A stretch of DNA of 10,854 nt from Paracoccaceae bacterium (GTDB lineage Bacteria > Pseudomonadota > Alphaproteobacteria > Rhodobacterales > Rhodobacteraceae): the NCBI GenBank assembly GCA_021767525.1, contig JAASTF010000086.1, positions 1 to 10,854 on the forward strand, given 5' to 3'. A model generated the notes under the pieces. The model searched no databases and had not been told where the DNA came from. It saw only the letters and a list, made by a program, of their open reading frames with translations. The translations under genes were made by a program, and so were the position numbers. Shown in pieces: positions 1-8,155 of this stretch. The first letter of the stretch is position 1; each line of letters opens with the position of its first letter.

Positions 1-710
1 CGGCGAATGTCCAGACGCACCGAGCTGTAGAATTTCAGGGCATTGCCGCCCGTCGTGGTTTCCGGGCTGCCGAACATCACGCCGATCTTCATGCGGATCT
101 GGTTGATGAAAACAACCATGCAGTTCGAGCGGCTGATCGAGCCGGTCAGCTTGCGCATCGCCTGGCTCATCAGGCGGGCCTGGACGCCCACGTTGCTGTC
201 GCCCATATCGCCTTCAAGTTCCGATTTCGGCGTCAGCGCGGCGACCGAGTCGACCACCACCATGTTCACCGCACCCGAGCGCACCAGCGTGTCGACGATC
301 TCCAGCGCCTGTTCACCGGTATCCGGCTGGCTGATCAACAGCTCGTCCAGGTCCACGCCCAGCTTCTTGGCGTATTGCGGGTCGAACGCGTGTTCGGCGT
401 CGACAAAGGCGCAGACGCCGCCCTTTTTCTGCTCTTCCGCGATGCAATGCAGCGTCAGCGTCGTCTTGCCCGAGGATTCGGGCCCGTAAATTTCGATGAT
501 GCGGCCCTTGGGCAGGCCGCCGATGCCCAGCGCGATGTCCAGCCCCAGCGACCCGGTCGAGGTCGCCTCGATATCCCGGACCGGGTTATCGCTGCCCATC
601 TTCATGATCGAGCCCTTGCCGAACTGCCGTTCGATCTGGGCCAGCGCGCTATCGAGCGCCTTTTGCTTGTCGGCGTTTTTCTTGCTGTCCATGCTGAGAA
701 GATCTGCCAT
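1..710 (-). CDS. recA: RecA recombinase, N-terminal two thirds (cut by window edge)
   Basis: ATP-dependent DNA strand-exchange protein for homologous recombination and co-protease for LexA cleavage in the SOS response; cytoplasmic. The 236 complete codons visible contain the short N-terminal helix, the Walker A motif GPESSGKT (residues 76-83), the catalytic Glu in AEHAFD (E106), the Walker B strand VVVDS (151-155), and loop L2 starting NQIRMKIG (203-210) through the TTTGGNALKFY segment. The remaining C-terminal third lies left of base 1. I chose the ATG at 710-708 because GGAG lies 8 bases upstream; a second in-frame ATG at 692 lacks this. The gene diverges from the sulfotransferase-like gene and sits behind an SOS box, so it is expected to be LexA-repressed and damage-inducible. 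Identification is near certain from sequence identity with the family. Confidence 0.98.
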   Translation of the reverse strand, partial: MADLLSMDSKKNADKQKALDSALAQIERQFGKGSIMKMGSDNPVRDIEATSTGSLGLDIALGIGGLPKGRIIEIYGPESSGKTTLTLHCIAEEQKKGGVCAFVDAEHAFDPQYAKKLGVDLDELLISQPDTGEQALEIVDTLVRSGAVNMVVVDSVAALTPKSELEGDMGDSNVGVQARLMSQAMRKLTGSISRSNCMVVFINQIRMKIGVMFGSPETTTGGNALKFYSSVRLDIR

Positions 711-768
711 TGGGTTTGCTCCGATCCGTTATTCCACACCCTGTCGGGGGCGGCAACACTTGCCTGTT

Positions 769-783
769 GTTCGCATATTGTTC
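769..783 (-). promoter_or_regulatory. SOS box (LexA operator) of recA
   Basis: On the minus strand this reads GAAC-AATATGC-GAAC, a perfect direct repeat GAAC-N7-GAAC. This is the known alphaproteobacterial LexA operator, unlike the CTGT-N8-ACAG palindrome of gammaproteobacteria. It lies 58 bases upstream of the recA start codon and just downstream of the predicted -10 element, where bound LexA would block transcription initiation. Confidence 0.88.
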
Positions 784-792
784 CTGCTCGCC

Positions 793-821
793 TGTATGGG
801 ACCAAAACCGGAACATTTCAA
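793..821 (-). promoter_or_regulatory. Candidate sigma-70 promoter of recA
   Basis: The minus strand has TTGAAA (821-816, 5 of 6 matches to the -35 consensus), a 17-base spacer, then CATACA (798-793, a poor -10 element). A start site near 786 would place the SOS box at about +3 to +17. The spacing is ideal but the -10 match is weak, so this is a moderate prediction. Confidence 0.45.
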
Positions 822-831
822 CACAAATGTT
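812..831. repeat. 20-bp inverted repeat overlapping the recA -35 region
   Basis: AACATTT (812-818) and AAATGTT (825-831) are perfect 7-base reverse complements separated by CAACAC. The site covers the proposed recA -35 hexamer. It could be an operator for an unidentified dimeric regulator. It matches neither the SOS box nor the CtrA box, and I do not recognise the cognate protein. Confidence 0.5.
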
Positions 832-858
832 ACGCATTTCCAGATTTCCCGCTTTTGG

Positions 859-873
859 TTAAGAAGTGTTTAA
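859..873 (-). promoter_or_regulatory. CtrA box between recA and the sulfotransferase-like gene
   Basis: TTAA (859-862), seven bases, TTAA (870-873). On the minus strand the site is TTAA-ACACTTC-TTAAC, the full CtrA consensus TTAA-N7-TTAAC. It is centred about 48 bases upstream of the sulfotransferase ATG and about 156 bases upstream of recA, so it could serve either gene. The motif match is seen directly; binding is inferred. Confidence 0.65.
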
Positions 874-913
874 GCAATGCGGGGCAGCGTTTCGGGCAAG
901 GGGATTTCCGCCG

Positions 914-1516
914 ATGTTGGTGTTTTGGAAGCAGAAACTGGTGTTTCTTTCGGTGCCGAAAACCGGCACCACCGCCTATCAGCAAGCGCTGGCGCCCTTG
1001 GCGGCGATGGTGATTCTGGATCCGCCCGAGCTGAAGCATGCGCCGCTTTACCGCTATAACCGCTTTTTCCGGCCGATGTTCGAAAAGGCGGCGCGCTGCG
1101 ACGATATGGAAACGCTCGCTGTCATGCGGGAACCTGTGTCCTGGCTGGGCAGCTGGTACCGGTATCGCCGCCGCCCCTTCATGAAAGGGCGCGCCAACAA
1201 CACCTTCGACATCAGCTTCGACGCATTCGTCGAGGCGTATTTGCAAGGCAAGCCGCCCGGTTTCGCCAATGTCGGCAGCCAGGCCAAGTTCCTGGAACCG
1301 CGCCCCAACGGCACCGCGATCACGCATCTTTTCCGCTACGAGGATCAGCCCGCGCTGATCGCGTTTCTCGAGCAGCGGCTCGACACCCGCATAGACCTGC
1401 CCCGCGCCAATGTATCGCCCGAGATGCCGCTCAGCCTGTCGCCCGATGTCGCGGCCCGGCTGCGGCGCAAGAAGGCCGAGGAATTCGAGCTTTACGAGTC
1501 GATCGCGGCGCGCTGA
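914..1516 (+). CDS. Small sulfotransferase-family protein divergent from recA
   Basis: A 200-residue protein of the sulfotransferase fold, which in characterised members moves sulfate from PAPS to an acceptor. Near the N-terminus FLSVPKTGTTAYQQAL (11-26) matches the 5'-phosphosulfate-binding loop PKTGTT, and MREPVSWLGSWYRY (71-84) has the Arg and Ser pattern of the 3'-phosphate-binding motif. There is no signal peptide, so it is probably cytoplasmic. It is shorter than typical sulfotransferases (250-300 residues), so the acceptor site may be reduced. The ATG at 914 is preferred over an upstream GTG at 866 because the family begins directly at the strand before the PAPS loop and AAGGGG lies about 10 bases upstream. 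From memory, homologues beside recA in Rhodobacteraceae are often labelled gamma-glutamyl kinase; nothing in this sequence supports that name. Fold assignment is good; the substrate is unknown. A CtrA box lies just upstream. Confidence 0.85.
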   Translation: MLVFWKQKLVFLSVPKTGTTAYQQALAPLAAMVILDPPELKHAPLYRYNRFFRPMFEKAARCDDMETLAVMREPVSWLGSWYRYRRRPFMKGRANNTFDISFDAFVEAYLQGKPPGFANVGSQAKFLEPRPNGTAITHLFRYEDQPALIAFLEQRLDTRIDLPRANVSPEMPLSLSPDVAARLRRKKAEEFELYESIAAR

Positions 1517-1552
1517 GCCGGGCGAACGCGGCCCCCTGAACCGCTGCATGCC

Positions 1553-1598
1553 GACGCGCCACCAGCGCCCGGTCCAATGCGCTGGTGCCAGGCGCGTC
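1553..1598 (+). terminator. Bulged 15-bp hairpin after the sulfotransferase-like gene
   Basis: GACGCGC (1553-1559) pairs with GCGCGTC (1592-1598), and CACCAGCG (1560-1567) pairs with CGCTGGTG (1580-1587). The loop is 12 bases and there is a 4-base bulge (CCAG, 1588-1591) on the 3' side. It begins 37 bases after the stop codon. No T-run follows (the next bases are GCCGTGAAAAACC), so it could be a Rho-assisted terminator or an RNA 3'-end stabiliser rather than a classic intrinsic terminator. Confidence 0.45.
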
Positions 1599-2216
1599 GC
1601 CGTGAAAAACCGTCCGCCGGTCTGTGGCCCAACGGACCCCAACCCGCGACGCCGACGCAATAGCGCCACCGATACCCGCAAGGGTCAACACGGCCATCGG
1701 GGTGCTGCGCCCGTCCATGCCAACGCGGGAAAATGACCGTCCACATGCCACAGCTCGGTTGATCGCGGCACGGTCGACACATCGCCCCGAACCGGTGCTC
1801 CTGCGCATTGGCCCTCCTGATGCCAATGCACAATTTGCCGCCCCCAGAGCGATGCACCTGTCATCCGCGAAGCGCTGCCCATATCGCTGCGCAGATCAAG
1901 CTCGTCCTGGTGCGTTTCTTGATCCCGCCCCCATGCACCAGCCCGGTGCAGCTCGGCACCGCCGGTTTTGGAAGAATGCCACCGCAGGGCCGCAGGCAGG
2001 GCCGCAGAGGTGGGCGGCGCGTCGCCTCGGGCAAACGCCGCACCCGCGGCACGGCAAAAGGCGCAGGTCTGATCGCGGCCAACCTGTTATGTCCGACGAC
2101 AACAACGCGCGCCATGCCCCAAATCGCCGCGCTCCCACTTTCTGCCGCCGCCCGCGCGGCCTCCGCGCCGCGTTCCTGTGGCGGGGCACCGTCATATCGG
2201 CGGGCCGGGCGCGCGG
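1599..2216. other. Gene-free stretch, possibly a decayed minus-strand gene
   Basis: No reading frame here has both a plausible start and recognisable protein sequence. On the minus strand one frame is stop-free for 133 codons (2086 to the TGA at 1687-1685), with a protein-like segment including HQDELDLRSDMGSASRM. It has no start codon in its first half; the first in-frame ATG is at 1882. A second minus frame resumes around MDGRSTPMAVLTLAGIGG (from 1717) and runs to a stop at 1431, inside the sulfotransferase gene. In another frame AGGAGG lies 4 bases before an ATG at 1808. This would fit a frameshifted remnant, but stop-free stretches of this length are common at this G+C content. A GCGCGG-CCT-CCGCGC hairpin (2154-2168) lies about 50 bases past the cckA stop and may help end that transcript. 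I recognise no tRNA, IS end or known small RNA. Confidence 0.35.
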
Positions 2217-4535
2217 CTAGTGCAGGCGCTTGTGCACCGTTTCGGTCAACTCGGCCAGAGAAAACGGCTTGGGCAGGAACACCGAATTCGGCAAATCCCT
2301 TTGCGTGTCGCCAAAGCTTTCCTCGGCATAGCCCGACACGAACACCACCTTTACATCGGGGCGGTCCTGTAAGGCCTCGCGCACCCAGCTGGGGCCATCG
2401 CGCCCCGGCATGACCACATCGGTGACGAAAACATCGACCGTCAGATCGCGATCCTGGAGCAGGTCGAGCGCGGCCTCGGCCGAATCCGCCTCGATCACGG
2501 TGTACCCGCGCAGTCGCAGCGCGCGGGCGGCGAAGGCGCGCACCGGGGCCTCGTCCTCGACCAGAAGGACAACGCCGGCGGCCGGTTTCGCCGCGATCTT
2601 GGGTGGGATCGGCGCGGGCGGCGCGTCTTGGCGCTGATCGGCGGCGGCCGGTTCGCTGGCCCCGGTCCAACGTGGGAAATACAGGCGGAACCGGGTGCCC
2701 TCGCCTGGTACGCTGTCGACGAAGATGTAGCCGCCGCTTTGCTTGACGATCCCATAGGCCGTCGACAGGCCCAGCCCGGTGCCCTTGGCGATGCCCTTCG
2801 TGGTAAAGAACGGCTCGAACACCCGGGCCCGCACGTCGTCGGACATGCCGCAGCCGTCATCCGACACGGTGATGGTCACGTAATCGCCCGCCGGCATGGT
2901 CGCGCGGTCGCGGGTCAGCGGCGCGCTCAGCGACAGGTTCTCGGTTTCGATACGGATTTCGCCACCCGCCGCCATCGCATCGCGCGCGTTCACCACCAGG
3001 TTCATCAACACCTGTTCCAACTGGCGTTTGTCGGCGCGGATCGCGTGCAGCGCCGGATCGTGGGTCAGGCTCAGAGTGATGCGCTCGCCCACAAGCCGGT
3101 TCAACAGATGCGTCAGGTCGGCCAGCGTATTGCGCATGTCCAGCACCTCGGGCCGCAGGGTCTGCTTGCGCGAAAAGGCCAGCAACTGCCCCACCAGCGC
3201 CGCCGCGCGGTTGGCGTTCTGGTTGATCTGCACCAGGTCGGCATAATCCGGATCGCCCTGGTCGTGCCGCAGCAACAGAAGGTCACAATGCCCGGTGATC
3301 GCCGTCAGAAGGTTGTTGAAATCATGCGCGACGCCACCGGCAAGCTCTCCAATCGCCTGCATTTTCTGGCTTTGCACGAATTGCGCCTCAAGCGATTTGA
3401 ACTCGGTCGCGTCTGTCAGAACCGCGACCAGCGCCGCGCCGTCACGCTCTTCCGTGCGGTGCAGCGAAACCTGCACGAACACGTCCCTATCGTCGCGCGT
3501 AAGGCGCAAAAACTCCGCACGCTGCGTCAACCGCCCGCTCACCGCATCGGCCAGCCAGTCCGAGATCGAGCGCCCCAGCCCCTCCATCAGCGACGACAGC
3601 AGCACGCCATCGCAACTGTCCCGGCCCAGCAGTTCCAGCGCCATTCGATTGGCCTGCACCACCTGCCCGCGCGCATCCAGCCGCATCAGCGCCACCGGCA
3701 GATCATTGAGAAACGCGGCATCCGAGCCCACGGCCGGCAGTTCGGCTGGCGGTGGCAGCAGATAGATTTCGCGGCGGCCGGCCAAGCCCTCGCTTTGCGC
3801 GATCAGGCAAGAGACGCGCCCGGTGGCAGCGTTCACCTCTTGCACATGGCCGGGGCGCAGCGGCAGGTGCGGAAAGATCCGATCAAGCGATTTGCTGCGG
3901 TCGCCGATCAGCCGCCGTGCGGCTTCGTTCATCGACAGGATCGTGCCGCTGCGCCCCACCGTCAGCAGCGGCAGCGCCACCTGCCCGCGCGGGCCAGCGC
4001 TGCGGTCCGCCATATCCTCGATCCGCCACAAAAGCGCGCCTTCGTCCAGCATATGCGCGCTGATCCGTGTATGCCCGCGGCGCGACACCACGTCTTCCGA
4101 CGCGTGCCCCTCGGCCATCGCGCGGCTTTGCACGCGGAACAGCACCGCGCCAGGATTGGCAAAACTCTGCTCGAGCGCCGCGGCCAGCGTGGCCGCCTGC
4201 GCGGCCAGCTCGCTGGCGGCCTTGTTGCGGGTGCGGATCGCGCCATCGGCCCCGGTGATAAAGGTCGGCAGCGCGTCGTTCACCACGAAGGCGTCGATCA
4301 TCGCAAGCGCCTGTTTCTGGCGGCGTTGCTGCGCCAGCACCACCAGCGCCGAGGTCGCGGCCGCAAACAGCAGCGTCATCGCCATCGCCAGGCTACCCAG
4401 CGCCGGCCCGCGCTGCGGCAAGACCCAGGCCGCGCCGATGCACAGCAGCGCAAGCGCCAGGATCGGCCCCGCGCGACGCACGATCCGCATACCGCTGCGC
4501 GCCAGCGGCCCCGGTGATAAGGCGGTTTCCGTCAC
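2217..4535 (-). CDS. cckA: CckA-type hybrid sensor histidine kinase
   Basis: Membrane-bound hybrid kinase of the alphaproteobacterial CckA-ChpT-CtrA phosphorelay, controlling cell-cycle, motility and, in Rhodobacterales, gene-transfer-agent and competence-type genes. Counting 772 residues from the GTG at 4535: two transmembrane helices (about 24-39 and 47-68), PAS-like sensory regions (about 80-175 and 272-380), then the kinase core with the phospho-accepting His in GGVAHDFNNLLTAITGH (H404), the N-box NLVVNARDAM, the DDGCGM box, and GTGLGLSTAYGIVKQSGG. A C-terminal receiver domain has the phospho-accepting Asp in VFVTDVVMPGRDG (D706) and the conserved Lys in LPKPFS. The HDFNNLL H-box and STAYGIVKQSGG block are hallmarks of CckA. 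An upstream GTG at 4580 gives a 787-residue version but has no ribosome site and would put the CtrA box 6 bases before the start. The gene stands alone between rsmB and the gene-free stretch. chpT and ctrA are not in the window. Confidence 0.93.
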   Translation of the reverse strand: MTETALSPGPLARSGMRIVRRAGPILALALLCIGAAWVLPQRGPALGSLAMAMTLLFAAATSALVVLAQQRRQKQALAMIDAFVVNDALPTFITGADGAIRTRNKAASELAAQAATLAAALEQSFANPGAVLFRVQSRAMAEGHASEDVVSRRGHTRISAHMLDEGALLWRIEDMADRSAGPRGQVALPLLTVGRSGTILSMNEAARRLIGDRSKSLDRIFPHLPLRPGHVQEVNAATGRVSCLIAQSEGLAGRREIYLLPPPAELPAVGSDAAFLNDLPVALMRLDARGQVVQANRMALELLGRDSCDGVLLSSLMEGLGRSISDWLADAVSGRLTQRAEFLRLTRDDRDVFVQVSLHRTEERDGAALVAVLTDATEFKSLEAQFVQSQKMQAIGELAGGVAHDFNNLLTAITGHCDLLLLRHDQGDPDYADLVQINQNANRAAALVGQLLAFSRKQTLRPEVLDMRNTLADLTHLLNRLVGERITLSLTHDPALHAIRADKRQLEQVLMNLVVNARDAMAAGGEIRIETENLSLSAPLTRDRATMPAGDYVTITVSDDGCGMSDDVRARVFEPFFTTKGIAKGTGLGLSTAYGIVKQSGGYIFVDSVPGEGTRFRLYFPRWTGASEPAAADQRQDAPPAPIPPKIAAKPAAGVVLLVEDEAPVRAFAARALRLRGYTVIEADSAEAALDLLQDRDLTVDVFVTDVVMPGRDGPSWVREALQDRPDVKVVFVSGYAEESFGDTQRDLPNSVFLPKPFSLAELTETVHKRLH

Positions 4536-4542
4536 GCCCAAA

Positions 4543-4547
4543 CCCCT
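4543..4547 (-). promoter_or_regulatory. Ribosome binding site deciding the cckA start
   Basis: AGGGG on the minus strand sits 7 bases before a GTG codon (4535-4533), an ideal Shine-Dalgarno spacing. The alternative GTG at 4580 and ATG at 4490 have no comparable site. This is the main reason for choosing 4535. Confidence 0.6.
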
Positions 4548-4585
4548 GTTCAAAAGGTCGTTCGGCGCATCTTGGCGCACGATCC

Positions 4586-4602
4586 GTTAATCGGGGATTA
4601 AC
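4586..4602 (-). promoter_or_regulatory. Palindromic CtrA box upstream of cckA
   Basis: GTTAATC (4586-4592), GGG, GATTAAC (4596-4602) form a perfect inverted repeat that contains TTAA-N7-TTAAC on both strands. It ends 50 bases before the preferred cckA start codon, in the 95-base gap after the rsmB stop. Known CtrA operators follow this consensus. CtrA binding and feedback on cckA are inferences. Confidence 0.75.
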
Positions 4603-4630
4603 ACAGCCACGCTTTCCCGCAAAGGTTGAT

Positions 4631-5800
4631 CTACAGCGCGGCTCTTTCGAGTATCGCGATAAAAAACCCGTCACCCTCTTGCCCCGGCAGCCATTGGCGC
4701 TGCGCGATGCATCGCCATTCGGGGAATTCGGCCAGAAATCGCGCAATCCGCTCGGTATTCTCGGCCGCCAGCACCGAACAGGTGGCATAGGCCAGCACGC
4801 CAGCCGGGGCCGTCAGACCGGCCGCCTCGCGCAGGATCTGGTCCTGGATCGCGGTCAACTCGGCCAGACGGTCGGCGGTCAGCGTCCATTTTCCCTCGGG
4901 CGCGCGGCGCCACGCCCCGCTGCCCGAGCACGGCACGTCGGTGAACACCAGGTCGTAAGGGGCGCCCTTTGCGACGGCCGTGCCATCGCATGGCGTGACC
5001 TGCGCGCGGGCCCGGGCCGCGCGGGCGGGCAGGTCTTTCATGCGCCGGGGGGCGGCGTCATGGGCTGTTACAGGCACGCCGAACCGCGCCGCAAGGGCCA
5101 GCGCCTTGCCACCGCCGCCGGCGCAATAATCCAATATATTGCGGTAACTTGCGGCTGGAATCTCAAGTATCGAGGCCTGGCTCGCCCCATCCTGCAACTC
5201 GACCAGACCATCGGTATAGAGCGCCGATTGCGCCACCCTGCGCGCGCCTTCGGTGACACGCAGGGCGGTTGCGGCGATCTCCGCGGGCTCAGCCAGAATG
5301 CCATCCTCGGCCAGCGCCTTCACCGCCGCCTCACGCGTCGTGCGGGCGGTGTTCACGCGCAGCATGACCGGCGCGCGGTCGCGCAGGGCCCGGGCCACGC
5401 TCCGGGCCTTTTCGCCAAGGCTGCGCTGCCATGCGGGCCACACCCAATCGGGCAGGTCCAGTGCCTCGGCCCCCTCGGGCACGTGGCCGGCCTCTTGCTC
5501 GGCCGGGGTCAATGGCGGGGGCGCGTGGCCTTCGCCGGTGAACAGCGTTTCCGGGTCGATCCCCTGCCCGCGCAACAGCCCCAGCATCAATGCGCGCCCG
5601 TGCACGCCCCCGCCCAGCGCCGAACACGAACGCCAGCAGCGCAGCACGTCGAACACATGGTCGCGGATCGCCGCGCGGTCCTTGGACCCGGCAAAGCGCG
5701 CGCCACGCGCCCAGGCTGTCAGCGCCCGTTCGGCCGGGGCGCCGTCAACGATACGGTCGAGAATCTCGATCGCGGCAGCGACGCGGGCGGCAGGGGTCAT
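4631..5800 (-). CDS. rsmB: RsmB/Sun-family 16S rRNA (cytosine-C5) methyltransferase
   Basis: Transfers a methyl group from S-adenosylmethionine to C5 of a cytosine in 16S rRNA (C967 in E. coli numbering) during small-subunit assembly. The 389-residue protein has an N-terminal helical NusB-like RNA-binding part (about 1-130) and a Rossmann methyltransferase domain. SAM motif I is LDYCAGGGGKALAL (223-236). Motif IV is TDVPCSGSGAWRR (287-299) with the releasing Cys C291. Motif VI is YATCSVLAAENTERI (338-352) with the nucleophile C341. Both cysteines of this two-Cys mechanism are present. Its ATG at 5800 overlaps the stop of the upstream hydrolase gene by 4 bases (ATGA) and lacks a strong ribosome site, pointing to translational coupling in the guaB-hydrolase-rsmB run. 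RsmF-type relatives share the motifs, but the length and N-terminal domain favour RsmB. Codons around the start of motif I are unusually AT-rich. Confidence 0.9.
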   Translation of the reverse strand: MTPAARVAAAIEILDRIVDGAPAERALTAWARGARFAGSKDRAAIRDHVFDVLRCWRSCSALGGGVHGRALMLGLLRGQGIDPETLFTGEGHAPPPLTPAEQEAGHVPEGAEALDLPDWVWPAWQRSLGEKARSVARALRDRAPVMLRVNTARTTREAAVKALAEDGILAEPAEIAATALRVTEGARRVAQSALYTDGLVELQDGASQASILEIPAASYRNILDYCAGGGGKALALAARFGVPVTAHDAAPRRMKDLPARAARARAQVTPCDGTAVAKGAPYDLVFTDVPCSGSGAWRRAPEGKWTLTADRLAELTAIQDQILREAAGLTAPAGVLAYATCSVLAAENTERIARFLAEFPEWRCIAQRQWLPGQEGDGFFIAILERAAL

Positions 5801-6578
5801 GCGGGCGTCGTCCGATACCCCGCCCCGTCGCGCGTCACCCGCAGGAAGCGCGGCCCGATGCCGTGGCTGCCCGACCAGACCGCACCGCTGTCGGCCAGCC
5901 GCTCCAACGCCGCGCGGCGCGAGGCGCGGGCCATCTCGGGGTCGCGGTCATAGACCGGGCACAGGTCGGGATCGGGCAATTGCAGCGCGAAACTGTGCAG
6001 GATGTCCCCCACCAGCGCGAAATCCTCGCCGATCCACAGCCCGCAATGCCCCGGCGCGTGCCCCGGCAGGCCCCAGACCCGCAAACCGCCGGGCAGTTCG
6101 TCACCATCCGCGATCTCGGTGATGCGGCCCGCATAGGCGCCCGGGATCTCGGCCCCGGCCTCGTTCGGGCCGTTGAACGCGGCGATATCCGCCGGGTGCA
6201 CGTAAACCTGCGCATTGGGAAAGACCGGGGCGCCATCGCGCACCGCGCCGCCGCAATGATCGGCGTGCAAATGGGTGAAGATCAGGTTGCGAATATCGCC
6301 GGGCCCCACGCCCAGCGCCTTCATCCGCGCGGGCAGCAGGCCGCCCTTGGGCCCGAACCGTGTGCCGCATCCCGCATCGACCAAGTCAACCGCCCCGTCG
6401 GGATGGCGCAACAGGTAGACGTTGAACGCCGTGTCGGCCCCGGTCAGACCCGCCGCCGCCAGACGGGCGGCGCGCGTCGCATCGTCGAGATCAGGGAACA
6501 CCGCGTCACCGAACGTGTTGGCGCCATCTTCAAGGCACCACACCTCGACCCCCTTGGCGATATACCGCTGCGCCCCCA

Positions 6579-6579
<1 letters not shown>
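5797..6579 (-). CDS. Metallo-beta-lactamase-fold hydrolase, unknown substrate
   Basis: A 260-residue cytoplasmic protein of the metallo-beta-lactamase superfamily, expected to bind two metal ions, usually zinc. Metal-ligand motifs appear in order: THLHADHCGG (102-111; H103, H105, D107, H108), PGHAPGHCG (172-180; H174), the bridging Asp in LVGDILH (D192), and GSHGIGPRF with H239. It lacks a signal peptide. The fold resembles the lactonase/glyoxalase II-like branch (family PF00753) rather than RNase J or Zn-beta-lactamases, but I cannot name the substrate. The ATG at 6579 shares one base with the guaB stop (TGATG), and its own stop overlaps the rsmB start by 4 bases (ATGA), so it is tightly coupled to both. 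The same frame stays open upstream into guaB to 7068, but that is only the shadow of guaB; the homology begins at MGAQRYIAKGVEVW. Confidence 0.85.
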
Positions 6580-8027
<1,448 letters not shown>

Positions 8028-8134
8028 GGGGCAACTCCAGTGCGTGGGTTCGGTTGGCACGTCCCTATCGCATGCAAACCACGCAAGCGAAAGCCCCAAA
8101 ACGCCACGGCGCGCGCCCGCCGGCCCGCCGCAAC

Positions 8135-8154
8135 AGCCCGCCGCACGGCGGGCT
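8135..8154. repeat. Perfect GC-rich hairpin upstream of guaB
   Basis: AGCCCGCC (8135-8142) and GGCGGGCT (8147-8154) are exact reverse complements around a GCAC tetraloop. It lies between two divergent genes with no T-run on either side, so it is unlikely to be an ordinary terminator. It could form in a long guaB leader RNA or act as a DNA structural element. Confidence 0.5.
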
Positions 8155-8155
8155 T

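Noticed and set aside
830..1681. 283-codon minus-strand frame covering the sulfotransferase-like gene
   Set aside because: No recognisable domain; the plus-strand product has the PAPS-binding loop and 3'-phosphate motif.
1431..1808. Minus-strand gene starting at ATG 1808 after AGGAGG
   Set aside because: The spacing is short (4 bases), the tail overlaps 86 bases of the sulfotransferase gene, and the product resembles nothing I know. Kept only as a possible relic in the gene-free stretch.
1986..2007. Tandem AGGGCCGCAG repeat as a possible CRISPR or iteron array
   Set aside because: Only two 10-base copies 12 bases apart; too short and too few for either.
2628..4517. 629-codon open frame on the plus strand, antisense to cckA
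   Set aside because: It is exactly antisense to a fully conserved kinase. Its translation is rich in Arg, His and Gln with no domain, which is typical of the complementary frame of a GC3-rich gene.
4514..5953. 479-codon plus-strand frame antisense to rsmB
   Set aside because: Complementary-frame shadow without motifs; it would also overlap the cckA promoter region.
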